Shown one piece after another: positions 6,858-13,886 of a DNA stretch of 18,657 nt. Numbering within the stretch: position 1 is the first letter of the stretch; every line of letters starts with the position of its first letter. The position numbers were made by a program, and so were the translations under genes. Source of the DNA: Brevundimonas sp. (GTDB taxonomy: Bacteria > Pseudomonadota > Alphaproteobacteria > Caulobacterales > Caulobacteraceae). Location: assembly GCF_031082345.1 (NCBI RefSeq), contig NZ_JAVHLH010000021.1:1-18657 (forward strand), in the 5' to 3' direction. Under the pieces are notes generated by a model that saw nothing but the letters and a program-made list of their open reading frames with translations, did not search any database and was not told the DNA's origin.

Positions 6858-9800
6858 TGCTGTCCGACCTCTCCGTCCGCCGTCCCGTCTTCGCGGCGGT
6901 GGCGGCGATTGTGCTGTGCGTGATCGGGGCCGCGGCCTTCTTCTTCCTGCCCGTGCGGGAACTGCCGGACGTCGATCCGCCCATCGTCTCGGTCAACACC
7001 AGCTACGCCGGCGCCTCCGCCGAGGTGATCGAGAGCCGGATCACCGAACCGATCGAACAGCGCATCGCCGGCATCCAGGGCGTCGAACGCATCAACTCGA
7101 CCAGCCGCGACGGCCGTTCCAGCGTCCGTATCGAATTCTCCCTCGACCGCGACATCGACAGCGCCGCCAACGACGTTCGGGACCGTATCTCGCGCGTGCT
7201 GGGCAATCTGCCCGATCAGGCTGATCCGCCTGAAGTGGCCAAGGCGGACACGGACAGCCAGCCGATCATGATCCTGTTCCTGCGGTCCAGCGAGATGGAC
7301 CGGCTGGCGCTGACGGATTACGCCGACCGCTATCTGCTCGACCGCCTGGCGACGGTGCCCGGCGTGGCCCAGGTCCAGATCTACGGCGAGCAGCGCTATT
7401 CCATGCGCGTCTGGCTCGATCCGTCCGCCCTCGCCGCACGGGGCCTGACGGTGACCGACGTCGAATCGGCCCTCACCACCCAGAACGTCGAACTGCCGGC
7501 CGGCGCGCTCGATTCCGGCGAGAAGAACTACACGGTGCGGGTGGCCCGCAACTATGCCCTGGCCGACGACTTCCGGCAGTTGCCGATCAGCACCCGCGGG
7601 GCCGGCGGCGCGGCCACGGGCGCGCAGGCGAGCGGCGCCTTGCAGGGGCAAACTGCCTATGTCACCCGTCTGGGCGACATCGCCCGGGTCGAGGAGGCTC
7701 CGGAGGAGGAACGCCGGCTGTTCCGCGGCAACGGCCTGGACCAGATCGGCCTCGCCATCACCCGTCAGGCCCAATCCAACGATCTGGCGATCTCCGAAGG
7801 CGTGCGCGACATGCTGGAGCAGGTCCAGGCCAGCCTTCCGGCCGGGACGGAACTGGTCGTCGGATCGGACAACTCGGTCTTCACCGCCCATGCCATCGAC
7901 GAGGTGTGGATCACCATCGGCATCGCCCTCGCGCTGGTGGCGCTGGTCAATTTCATCTTCCTGGGAACCCTCCGCGCCGCCTTCATCCCGTCGATCGTGG
8001 CCCCGATCTGCCTGTTGTCGACCTTCATCATCCTGGCGCCACTGGGCTTTTCGCTGAACCTGCTGACCCTGCTGGCCCTGGTGCTGGCGATCGGCCTGGT
8101 GGTGGACGACGCCATCGTGGTGACCGAGAACATCCAGCGCCGCATCGATCACGGCGAGCCCCCGCTGGTGGCGGCGGAACGCGGGGCGCGGCAGGTGTTC
8201 TTCGCCGTCGTGGCCACCACGGTCGTGCTGTTGTCGGTGTTCGCGCCGCTGCTGTTCCTGCCGGGCTACGTCGGGCGGCTGTTCGTCGAACTGGCGGCCG
8301 CCATCGCCGCGGCCGTGGCTTTTTCGGCCTTCCTGGCCCTCAGCCTGTCGCCGATGCTGGCGTCGAAAATCCTGCGCCCCGCCTCGGGGTCGGGATGGGT
8401 GGCGAGGCGGGTCGACCGCGGCATGGAGGCGCTGAAGAACTCCTACCGGAACTCGCTGACGGCCTTGCTCGGCCGGCGAGCGGCCGTCGGCGGCGTGGTC
8501 GGACTGATCGTCTTGGTGGCGGCGGGGGCGGGCGCCATGTTCCTGGCCCTGCCGAGCGAACTGGTGCCGCCGGAAGACCGGGGCCGCATCGTCGGCCGGG
8601 TGCAGGGGCCCGAGGGCGCCGGCTTCGACTACACCCGGCGCATCATGCTGGGCCTCGAGCCCATTCTGGCGGAGTACCGGGAAGCCGGCGAGGTCGAGAG
8701 CTATCTGATCTCGGCCCCGGGGTTCGGAGGCGGAAGCTTCAACTCCGGCAATGCGGTGCTGACCCTGAAGGACTGGTCCGAGCGCGGCCGGTCGGCCGAC
8801 GAGATCGCCCAGGAGCTGAACCAGAAGCTGCGCAGCCAGACCGACGCCCAGGTCAATGTCAGTGTGCCGGGCGCCTTCCAGCGCGGCGGCGGCAATTCCA
8901 ACTCGATCGAGATGGTCCTGACCGGGGCCGAATACGAAGACATGTTCGAATGGGTGCAGCCGATCCTGGCCGCCGCCCAGCAGAATCCGGGGTTCTCACG
9001 GCCTCGCCTCGACTATGAGCCGAACGCGCCGCGCCTGCTGGTCGATGTCGACCCGCAGCGGGCCGCCGCCCTGGGGGTGTCCTCGCAGGAGATTGGCCGG
9101 ACGCTGCAGACCATGTTCGGATCCCGCCGGGCGACGACCTACATCCGCGGCGGGCAGGAATACGACGTCATCCTGCAGACCGACCTCGAGAACCGGCGCT
9201 CGGTCGGCGATCTGGAGGCGCTGTACGTCTCGACCGGGGGCGGCCAGCTGGTGCCCCTGTCGGCGGTGGTCACGACGGAGACCTCGGGCGACACCCCGGA
9301 TCGTCGGCGACTGGACCGCCAGCGCAGCATCACCCTCAGCGCCGATCTCAACCCGGGTACGACCCTGGCCGACGCCATGGCGTTTCTGGACGAGGAGGCC
9401 GCCGGACAGCCGTCGGGCGTAGCCACGATCCAGTGGGGCGGCGCTGCGCGGGACCAGAACGAAGCGGGCAGCGCCGTGGGCTGGGCCTTCGGACTCGCCC
9501 TGCTGCTGGTCTTCCTCGTCCTGGCGGCCCAGTTCGAGAGCTGGATCACCCCTGCGGTGATCATGCTGACGGTGCCGCTGGCCGCCGCCGGAGGCCTGTT
9601 CGGCCTGGTCATGGCCGGGTCCAGCCTGAACATCTACAGCCAGATTGGCCTGATCATCCTGATCGGGGTGGCCGCCAAGAACGGCATCCTGATCGTGGAG
9701 TTCGCCAACCAGCTGCGCGATCAGGGCCGGTCGATCCACGACGCCATCATCGAAGCCTCGACCCTGCGCCTGCGGCCCATCATCATGACCTCGATCGCCA

Positions 9801-10045
9801 CCGCCTTCGGGGCCCTGCCGCTGGTGCTGTGGCAGGGGGCGGGGGCCGGCAGCCGCCAGACCATCGGCGTGGTCATCTTCGCCGGGGCCATGTTCGCGAC
9901 CCTGCTGACCCTGTTCGTGGTGCCGGTGATCTATGGCGTGCTGGCGCGGTTCACCAAGTCGCCCGAGTACACCGCCCGCAAGATCGAGGAGTGGGAGGCG
10001 AAGGAGGCGGCGGCCAACGATTCCGTGCCCGCCGCCGCTGAATAG
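6854..10045 (+). CDS. RND multidrug efflux pump, inner-membrane permease (HAE1/AcrB family)
   Basis: A 1063-residue proton-driven efflux pump of full family length. The N-terminus (LSDLSVRRPVFAAVAAIVL) is typical, and the usual 12 membrane helices and two large periplasmic loops can be followed. The proton-relay residues are present: Asp418 and Asp419 in VVDDAIVV (AcrB Asp407/408) and Lys942 in AAKNGILIVEFANQ (AcrB Lys940). The gene overlaps the adaptor gene by ATGA, so translation is coupled. No TolC-type channel gene or TetR/MarR regulator lies nearby, so the pump probably uses a channel encoded elsewhere. The substrate is unknown: the family includes drug, solvent and lipid exporters. The gene ends 1 nt before the stop of the convergent cytochrome gene. 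Confidence 0.95.
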   Translation: MMLSDLSVRRPVFAAVAAIVLCVIGAAAFFFLPVRELPDVDPPIVSVNTSYAGASAEVIESRITEPIEQRIAGIQGVERINSTSRDGRSSVRIEFSLDRDIDSAANDVRDRISRVLGNLPDQADPPEVAKADTDSQPIMILFLRSSEMDRLALTDYADRYLLDRLATVPGVAQVQIYGEQRYSMRVWLDPSALAARGLTVTDVESALTTQNVELPAGALDSGEKNYTVRVARNYALADDFRQLPISTRGAGGAATGAQASGALQGQTAYVTRLGDIARVEEAPEEERRLFRGNGLDQIGLAITRQAQSNDLAISEGVRDMLEQVQASLPAGTELVVGSDNSVFTAHAIDEVWITIGIALALVALVNFIFLGTLRAAFIPSIVAPICLLSTFIILAPLGFSLNLLTLLALVLAIGLVVDDAIVVTENIQRRIDHGEPPLVAAERGARQVFFAVVATTVVLLSVFAPLLFLPGYVGRLFVELAAAIAAAVAFSAFLALSLSPMLASKILRPASGSGWVARRVDRGMEALKNSYRNSLTALLGRRAAVGGVVGLIVLVAAGAGAMFLALPSELVPPEDRGRIVGRVQGPEGAGFDYTRRIMLGLEPILAEYREAGEVESYLISAPGFGGGSFNSGNAVLTLKDWSERGRSADEIAQELNQKLRSQTDAQVNVSVPGAFQRGGGNSNSIEMVLTGAEYEDMFEWVQPILAAAQQNPGFSRPRLDYEPNAPRLLVDVDPQRAAALGVSSQEIGRTLQTMFGSRRATTYIRGGQEYDVILQTDLENRRSVGDLEALYVSTGGGQLVPLSAVVTTETSGDTPDRRRLDRQRSITLSADLNPGTTLADAMAFLDEEAAGQPSGVATIQWGGAARDQNEAGSAVGWAFGLALLLVFLVLAAQFESWITPAVIMLTVPLAAAGGLFGLVMAGSSLNIYSQIGLIILIGVAAKNGILIVEFANQLRDQGRSIHDAIIEASTLRLRPIIMTSIATAFGALPLVLWQGAGAGSRQTIGVVIFAGAMFATLLTLFVVPVIYGVLARFTKSPEYTARKIEEWEAKEAAANDSVPAAAE

Positions 10046-10046
10046 A

Positions 10047-10535
10047 TCAGGGCCGGGCGGGCGGCGTGTAGCCGGTCTCGACCTTCAGGAAGGCGATGAC
10101 GTCGCGACGGTCCTCCGCGCCGGGGATGCCGGCGAAACTCATTTTCGTGCCCTGGAGGAAGGTGCGCGGGTTTTCGAGCCAGTGGTCCAGCCGTTCGCCG
10201 TCCCATGCGAAGCCCGCCGCCTTCAGGGCCGGGGAGTAGTTGTAGCCGGCCAGACCGCCCGCCTGACGGCCGAACACGCCATGGAGGTTCGGTCCGGTCA
10301 TGTTCGGCCCGCCCTCGGTTATGGTGTGACACGAGCGGCAGCGCGCGAAGACGCGCCGACCGTTGTCGAGGTCGGCCTGATCATAGGGAACAGGCAAGGC
10401 GGCGAGCAGGGCGGCTCTTTCCGCGTCGGTCGGCGCCGGTCGCGGGGGAGCCGCCGGGGCGGCGGCGTCGCTTTCGCCCTGACCACAGGATGCAAGGCCA
10501 AGGCTGATTAGGACGATCAGGACGGAACGGTTCAT
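10047..10535 (-). CDS. Lipid-anchored class I cytochrome c
   Basis: A 162-residue protein with a short hydrophobic N-terminus ending in a lipobox (LGLASC, Cys17), so it should be a periplasm-facing lipoprotein. A Pro/Ala-rich linker (24-36) leads to one haem domain. CRSCH (Cys66, Cys69, His70) binds haem, GPNLHGVFGR (81-90) is the typical class I loop, and Met132 in GTKMSF is the likely sixth ligand. It resembles mitochondrial-type or CycM-like carriers, so a role in electron transfer to an oxidase is plausible but not shown. The start is the ATG at 10535, with GGAG six bases before it; a longer frame to 10583 lacks this support. It converges on the RND pump gene with a 1-nt gap and has its own putative promoter. 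Confidence 0.9.
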   Translation of the reverse strand: MNRSVLIVLISLGLASCGQGESDAAAPAAPPRPAPTDAERAALLAALPVPYDQADLDNGRRVFARCRSCHTITEGGPNMTGPNLHGVFGRQAGGLAGYNYSPALKAAGFAWDGERLDHWLENPRTFLQGTKMSFAGIPGAEDRRDVIAFLKVETGYTPPARP

Positions 10536-10555
10536 GCGGGTCTCCGTAACGGTCC

Positions 10556-10583
10556 CTGATAGCGCAACCAACGCCGCCGACAA
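10556..10583 (-). promoter_or_regulatory. Sigma-73-like promoter of the cytochrome c gene
   Basis: On the minus strand, TTGTCGG (10583-10577), 13-nt spacer, GCTATCAG (10563-10556). This matches 6 of 7 and 6 of 8 positions of the Caulobacter sigma-73 consensus. Transcription would start near 10549, about 14 nt before the ATG. It lies back to back with the putative feoA promoter. Confidence 0.5.
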
Positions 10584-10596
10584 CGCCTGCGACCCT

Positions 10597-10623
10597 TCGA
10601 CAGGGTGGACGGACCGCTATCGC
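10597..10623 (+). promoter_or_regulatory. Possible sigma-73-like promoter of feoAB
   Basis: TCGACAG (10597-10603), 12-nt spacer, GCTATCGC (10616-10623), matching 5 of 7 and 6 of 8 consensus positions. The start point would fall inside the Fur-like palindrome just downstream. This is moderate evidence, strengthened by its position. Confidence 0.4.
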
Positions 10624-10626
10624 ACC

Positions 10627-10641
10627 TGATAATCACTGTCA
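10627..10641. promoter_or_regulatory. Putative Fur box upstream of feoA
   Basis: TGATAATCACTGTCA matches the 7-1-7 Fur palindrome (TGATAAT-N-ATTATCA) at 12 of 14 positions. It is an AT-rich patch in very GC-rich DNA, 34 nt before the feoA start and overlapping the expected transcription start. This is a classic place for iron-dependent repression. Confidence 0.6.
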
Positions 10642-10674
10642 TATAGGCGCCGGTCGCGCCGTTGCGTGAGCGTC

Positions 10675-10986
10675 ATGTCCGACACCATTCCCCTCAGCAA
10701 GGCCCGCCGCGGCGATCGCGGCGTCATCGTCCAGGTGGGCGATCACTGCCACCACGATGAGCATGCGCTGGAGCTCGAGCGTCGCCTGCTGGAGTTGGGC
10801 TTCGTCGAGGGCGCGCGGATCGAACTGCTGCACGAGGGACTGGTAGGCGGCGACCCGATCGCCATGAAGGTCGACGACATGCGGGTCGCGTTGCGCCGGC
10901 GCGAAGCGGCCCGATTGATTGTACGGATGGAGGCGGTGTTCGCCACCATCGAGGCGCCGGCGGACGCCGAGCAGGTTCCCGCCTGA
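10675..10986 (+). CDS. feoA: FeoA, small ferrous-iron transport protein
   Basis: A 103-residue SH3-like FeoA protein, a small cytoplasmic partner of the FeoB transporter. The family pattern is visible in LSKARRGDRGVIVQV (7-21), LERRLLELGFVEGARIELL (34-52), GDPIAMKV (59-66) and LRRREAARLIV (73-83). Between residues 22 and 31 is a His-rich stretch, HCHHDEH, at a loop that is short in ordinary FeoA; it might bind metal, which is inference. The ATG at 10675 is preferred, with a weak GTGAG upstream; an in-frame GTG at 10666 is an alternative. The stop overlaps the feoB start (TGATG), so the two are coupled. A Fur-like box lies just upstream. Confidence 0.92.
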   Translation: MSDTIPLSKARRGDRGVIVQVGDHCHHDEHALELERRLLELGFVEGARIELLHEGLVGGDPIAMKVDDMRVALRRREAARLIVRMEAVFATIEAPADAEQVPA

Positions 10987-12857
10987 TGGACATGGCGGTT
11001 CGGAGCGCGCGGGTCGCGCTCGTCGGCAATCCCAACAGCGGCAAGACGGCGCTGTTCAACGCCCTGACCGGCGCCCACCAGAAGGTGGCCAACTACGCCG
11101 GCGTCACCGTGGAGCGCAAGGAAGGCCTGATCCGCACCGCGGACGGGCAGACCTTGTCGGTGCTGGACCTGCCGGGCACCTATTCGCTCCGAGCCCGCAG
11201 CCCGGACGAGGAAGTCACCCGCGACGCGGTGCTGGGACGGCTGGCCGGCGAGGTCCCCCCGGACGTGATCGTCTGCGTCGCCGACGCCACCAATCTGCGG
11301 CTGGTGCTGAGGCTGGCGCTGGAGCTGAAGGCGGTCGGCCGGCCGATGGTGCTGGCCCTGAACATGTACGACATCGCCCAGCGTCAGGGGCTTCGGATCG
11401 ATCTCGAACGGCTGACGGCGGAGCTGGGCGTCCCGGTCGTTCCCACCACCGCGACCCGAAAACGCGGCATCGAGGATCTGATCGCGGCGATCGAGGCCGC
11501 CGCCGGCGGCCCGTCCTCGGCCGCCGAAATGTCCTGGATAGCCCCGGATGCCGCCGCCCTGCGCAGCGCGGCCCGTGAGGCCGAGCGGATCATGAAGGCG
11601 TGCGTCCAGCCGCCGGAACGTCCGGACACCCTGACGGGACGGATTGATTCCGTCCTGCTGCACCCGGTCGGCGGGCTTCTCATCCTGCTGACGCTGCTGT
11701 TCGTCATGTTCCAGGCGGTCTTCACCTGGGCCACGCCGTTGATGGACGGCATCGAAGCCGGTCTCGGCATTGTCGGCGCCGGCGTGGCGGCCGTGGTTCC
11801 CGACGGGATCTTTCAGAGCCTGATCGTCGACGGCCTGATTTCGGGCGTCGGCAGCGTGCTGGTGTTCCTGCCGCAGATCCTGATCCTGTTTCTGTTCATC
11901 ATCATGCTCGAGGACTTCGGCTACATGGCCCGGGCCGCCTTCCTTATGGACAAGATCATGGGCGGGGCGGGCCTGCATGGCCGGGCCTTCATTCCGCTGC
12001 TGTCCAGCTTCGCCTGCGCCATCCCCGGGATCATGGCGGCGCGGGTGATCGATTCGAAGCGGGATCGACTGACCACCATCATGGTGGCCCCGCTGATGAC
12101 CTGTTCGGCGCGAATACCGGTCTACACCCTGATCATCGCCGCCTTCATTCCGAACCGGACTGTATGGGGCTTCGCCAACATGCAGGGGCTGGTGATGTTC
12201 GGCCTGTATGCGGCGGGCATCCTCAGCGCCCTGGCGGTGTCGTTCGTGATCCGGCGCATCTTCTGGCGGGGGGCGGTAGAGCCCTTCATGATGGAGCTGC
12301 CCGCCTACAAGGCGCCCGACGTTCGCAGCGTGTTGTTCAATCTGTGGCTCCGGGCGCGGATCTTCCTCGAGCGGGCGGGCCGGATCATCCTGCCGCTGAT
12401 GGTGCTGATCTGGGCCCTGTCGACCTTCCCCTATCCGCCGGAAGGCGCCACGGCGCCGGCCATCGACTATTCGTTCGCCGGGATGATGGGCAAGGCGCTG
12501 GAGCCGATCTTTGCGCCGATCGGCTTCAATTGGCAGATGGTCATCGCCCTGATCCCGGGCATGGCGGCGCGGGAAGTGGCGGTCGCCGCCCTCGGCACAG
12601 TCTACGCCGTGGCGGATCCCGAGAGCGCCACGGCCGTTCTGGCCACCACCCTGGCGGGGCAATGGTCCCTGGCGACCGGGCTGGCCTTCCTGGCCTGGTA
12701 CGTCTTCGCGCCGCAGTGCGTGGCGACGCTGGGGGTGGTCAAGCGCGAGACCAACTCGTGGAAATGGATGTGGGTGATGGTCGTCTACATGTTCGGCCTG
12801 GCCTATCTGGCGGCCTTCCTGACCTACCGGATCTCGGTGGGTCTGGGCGGGGGCTGA
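10986..12857 (+). CDS. feoB: FeoB, ferrous iron transporter
   Basis: A 623-residue Fe(II) transporter of the inner membrane with an N-terminal G domain. The nucleotide-binding motifs are G1 GNPNSGKT (14-21), G2 Thr41 in GVTVE, G3 DLPG (61-64) and G4 NMYD (126-129). A helical linker follows to about 215, then a hydrophobic permease part with two gate-type repeats (including FACAIPGIMAARVI and TCSARIPVYTLII) and the late AREVAVAALG segment. The length is normal for short alphaproteobacterial FeoB, without a C-terminal cytoplasmic extension. It overlaps feoA by one base. No feoC is present. A short GC hairpin spans the stop codon, but no T run follows it. Confidence 0.96.
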   Translation: MDMAVRSARVALVGNPNSGKTALFNALTGAHQKVANYAGVTVERKEGLIRTADGQTLSVLDLPGTYSLRARSPDEEVTRDAVLGRLAGEVPPDVIVCVADATNLRLVLRLALELKAVGRPMVLALNMYDIAQRQGLRIDLERLTAELGVPVVPTTATRKRGIEDLIAAIEAAAGGPSSAAEMSWIAPDAAALRSAAREAERIMKACVQPPERPDTLTGRIDSVLLHPVGGLLILLTLLFVMFQAVFTWATPLMDGIEAGLGIVGAGVAAVVPDGIFQSLIVDGLISGVGSVLVFLPQILILFLFIIMLEDFGYMARAAFLMDKIMGGAGLHGRAFIPLLSSFACAIPGIMAARVIDSKRDRLTTIMVAPLMTCSARIPVYTLIIAAFIPNRTVWGFANMQGLVMFGLYAAGILSALAVSFVIRRIFWRGAVEPFMMELPAYKAPDVRSVLFNLWLRARIFLERAGRIILPLMVLIWALSTFPYPPEGATAPAIDYSFAGMMGKALEPIFAPIGFNWQMVIALIPGMAAREVAVAALGTVYAVADPESATAVLATTLAGQWSLATGLAFLAWYVFAPQCVATLGVVKRETNSWKWMWVMVVYMFGLAYLAAFLTYRISVGLGGG

Positions 12858-12871
12858 GCCCCTCAGACGAC

Positions 12872-12947
12872 TGGTGCCGGTTGCAGGAATCGAACCCGCG
12901 ACCTTCGGTTTACAAAACCGCTGCTCTACCAGCTGAGCTAAACCGGC
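12872..12947 (-). tRNA. tRNA-Thr (anticodon UGU)
   Basis: The 76-nt minus-strand sequence folds as a standard tRNA. The acceptor stem is GCCGGTT / AACCGGC, followed by discriminator A and an encoded CCA. The D arm contains AGCTCAGCTGGTAGAGC and the T arm contains GGGTTCGATTC. The anticodon loop TTTGTAA places TGT at 34-36, which reads ACA and related Thr codons. The first pair of the anticodon stem (27-43) looks like G-A, a small irregularity. It lies between the convergent feoB gene and the HIT gene, with its own promoter upstream. Confidence 0.95.
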
Positions 12948-12966
12948 GTCCGTCGTGACGGCGGCC

Positions 12967-12995
12967 CTTATGCGGACGGCGCGGCCCGGGGTCAA
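12967..12995 (-). promoter_or_regulatory. Promoter of the tRNA-Thr gene
   Basis: On the minus strand, TTGACC (12995-12990), 17-nt spacer, CATAAG (12972-12967). This is a near-consensus -35 with a 4-of-6 -10 at ideal spacing. Transcription would start near 12960, about 13 nt before the tRNA. The -35 overlaps the TGA stop of the HIT gene. Confidence 0.6.
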
Positions 12996-13429
12996 TCGAG
13001 CGCGGCGGCGATGCGATCGGCGAGGGCGCGCAGCGTTTCCGTTTCGGCCATTGGGGCGTGGCCGTGGCCCTTCATGGGGCGATCGCTCCAGCGGGGGATG
13101 ACGTGAAAATGCAGGTGGAAGACGGTCTGGCCGCCGGCCTCGCCGTTGAACTGCATGATCTTGAAACCCTCGGGCCGCAGCGCCTTGACCACGGCGCGGG
13201 CAGTGCGCTGCGTCGCCGCGGCGAGGCGGGCGAGCACCTCGGGCTCGATGTCCAGCAGGGTGCGGGCGGTCGAGGTTTTCGACACGATCAGGACATGGCC
13301 CTCGGACTGGGGGAAGACGTCCATGAAGGCGAGCACGTGGTCGTCCTCCCACACCTTCACGGCGGGGATCTCGCCGCGCAGGATCCGGGCGAAGATGTTG
13401 TCGGGATCGTAGGGGGCGTGAAGGGTCAT
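12992..13429 (-). CDS. HIT family nucleotide-binding protein
   Basis: A 145-residue histidine triad protein, a cytoplasmic nucleotidyl hydrolase or transferase acting on substrates such as AMP-lysine or dinucleoside polyphosphates. The triad HLHFH (His105, His107, His109) lies in TVFHLHFHVIPRW. The N-terminal block NIFARILRGEIPAVKVWEDDH and the GHVLIVSK strand are typical of the HINT-like branch. The ATG at 13429 is supported by GGAG six bases before it. The last codons carry the -35 region of the downstream tRNA-Thr promoter. The exact substrate cannot be told from sequence. Confidence 0.94.
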   Translation of the reverse strand: MTLHAPYDPDNIFARILRGEIPAVKVWEDDHVLAFMDVFPQSEGHVLIVSKTSTARTLLDIEPEVLARLAAATQRTARAVVKALRPEGFKIMQFNGEAGGQTVFHLHFHVIPRWSDRPMKGHGHAPMAETETLRALADRIAAALD

Positions 13430-13531
13430 GGCGCGCTCCGGCGGGTTCGGGCGAGGCTAGCAATGCGGACGGCAACAGGGGAGCCCCGGCGGCGTTCCGG
13501 TGTTAGGGTCAAGGTCCAAAGGGAGTCGGCC

Positions 13532-13885
13532 ATGCTGCGGTTCATCGTCCAGTTTCTCGTCACCTGCCTGGCCCTGTGGCTGGCGGCGCAGATCGTGCCC
13601 GGCGTGGGGTTCACCGACACGCCCTCGCTGTTGCTGGCGGCGATCCTGCTGGGGATCGCCAACGCCATCGTGCGGCCGGTCCTGACCATCCTGACGTTTC
13701 CGCTAACGATCCTCACCTTCGGCCTGTTCCTGCTGGTGGTGAATGCGGCGGTGATCGGACTGGTGGCCGCGCTGCTGGGCGGGTTCGTGGTCGACGGCCT
13801 GTGGGCCGGGATCGGCGCGGCCATCGTCACCGGCGTGGTCAGTTGGATCGCCGGCTGGTTCATCGGCGGCGAACGGCGGGACTGA
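13532..13885 (+). CDS. Small four-helix membrane protein, PF04020 (phage_holin_4_2 / YvlD) family
   Basis: A 117-residue, very hydrophobic inner-membrane protein with four predicted helices (about residues 4-22, 31-50, 53-77 and 86-112). The pattern NAIVRPVLTILTFPLTILT followed by a Leu/Val-rich helix is characteristic of the PF04020 family. Although the family name mentions holins, chromosomal members such as YvlD are not known to be phage genes, and nothing phage-like lies nearby. Their role is uncertain, possibly in the envelope. The ATG at 13532 follows GGGAG at good spacing. The gene converges on the FemAB-like gene with a 1-nt gap. Confidence 0.85.
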   Translation: MLRFIVQFLVTCLALWLAAQIVPGVGFTDTPSLLLAAILLGIANAIVRPVLTILTFPLTILTFGLFLLVVNAAVIGLVAALLGGFVVDGLWAGIGAAIVTGVVSWIAGWFIGGERRD

Positions 13886-13886
13886 G

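Noticed and set aside
6389..8152. Minus-strand open frame of 587 codons opposite the RND operon
   Set aside because: It is antisense to well-supported adaptor and pump genes and its translation has no recognisable domain.
12850..12862. GGGGC-TGA-GCCCC hairpin across the feoB stop as a terminator
   Set aside because: Only 5 bp with a 3-nt loop and no T run; too weak to call.
10743..13475. Minus-strand open frame of 910 codons opposite feoAB
   Set aside because: It crosses the feoB gene, the tRNA and the HIT gene in another frame and has Gln/His/Arg-rich, low-complexity translation. It is a GC-rich antisense shadow.
13532..13885. Phage holin and thus a prophage remnant
   Set aside because: PF04020 proteins are common chromosomal membrane proteins; there are no other phage genes, attachment sites or endolysin nearby.
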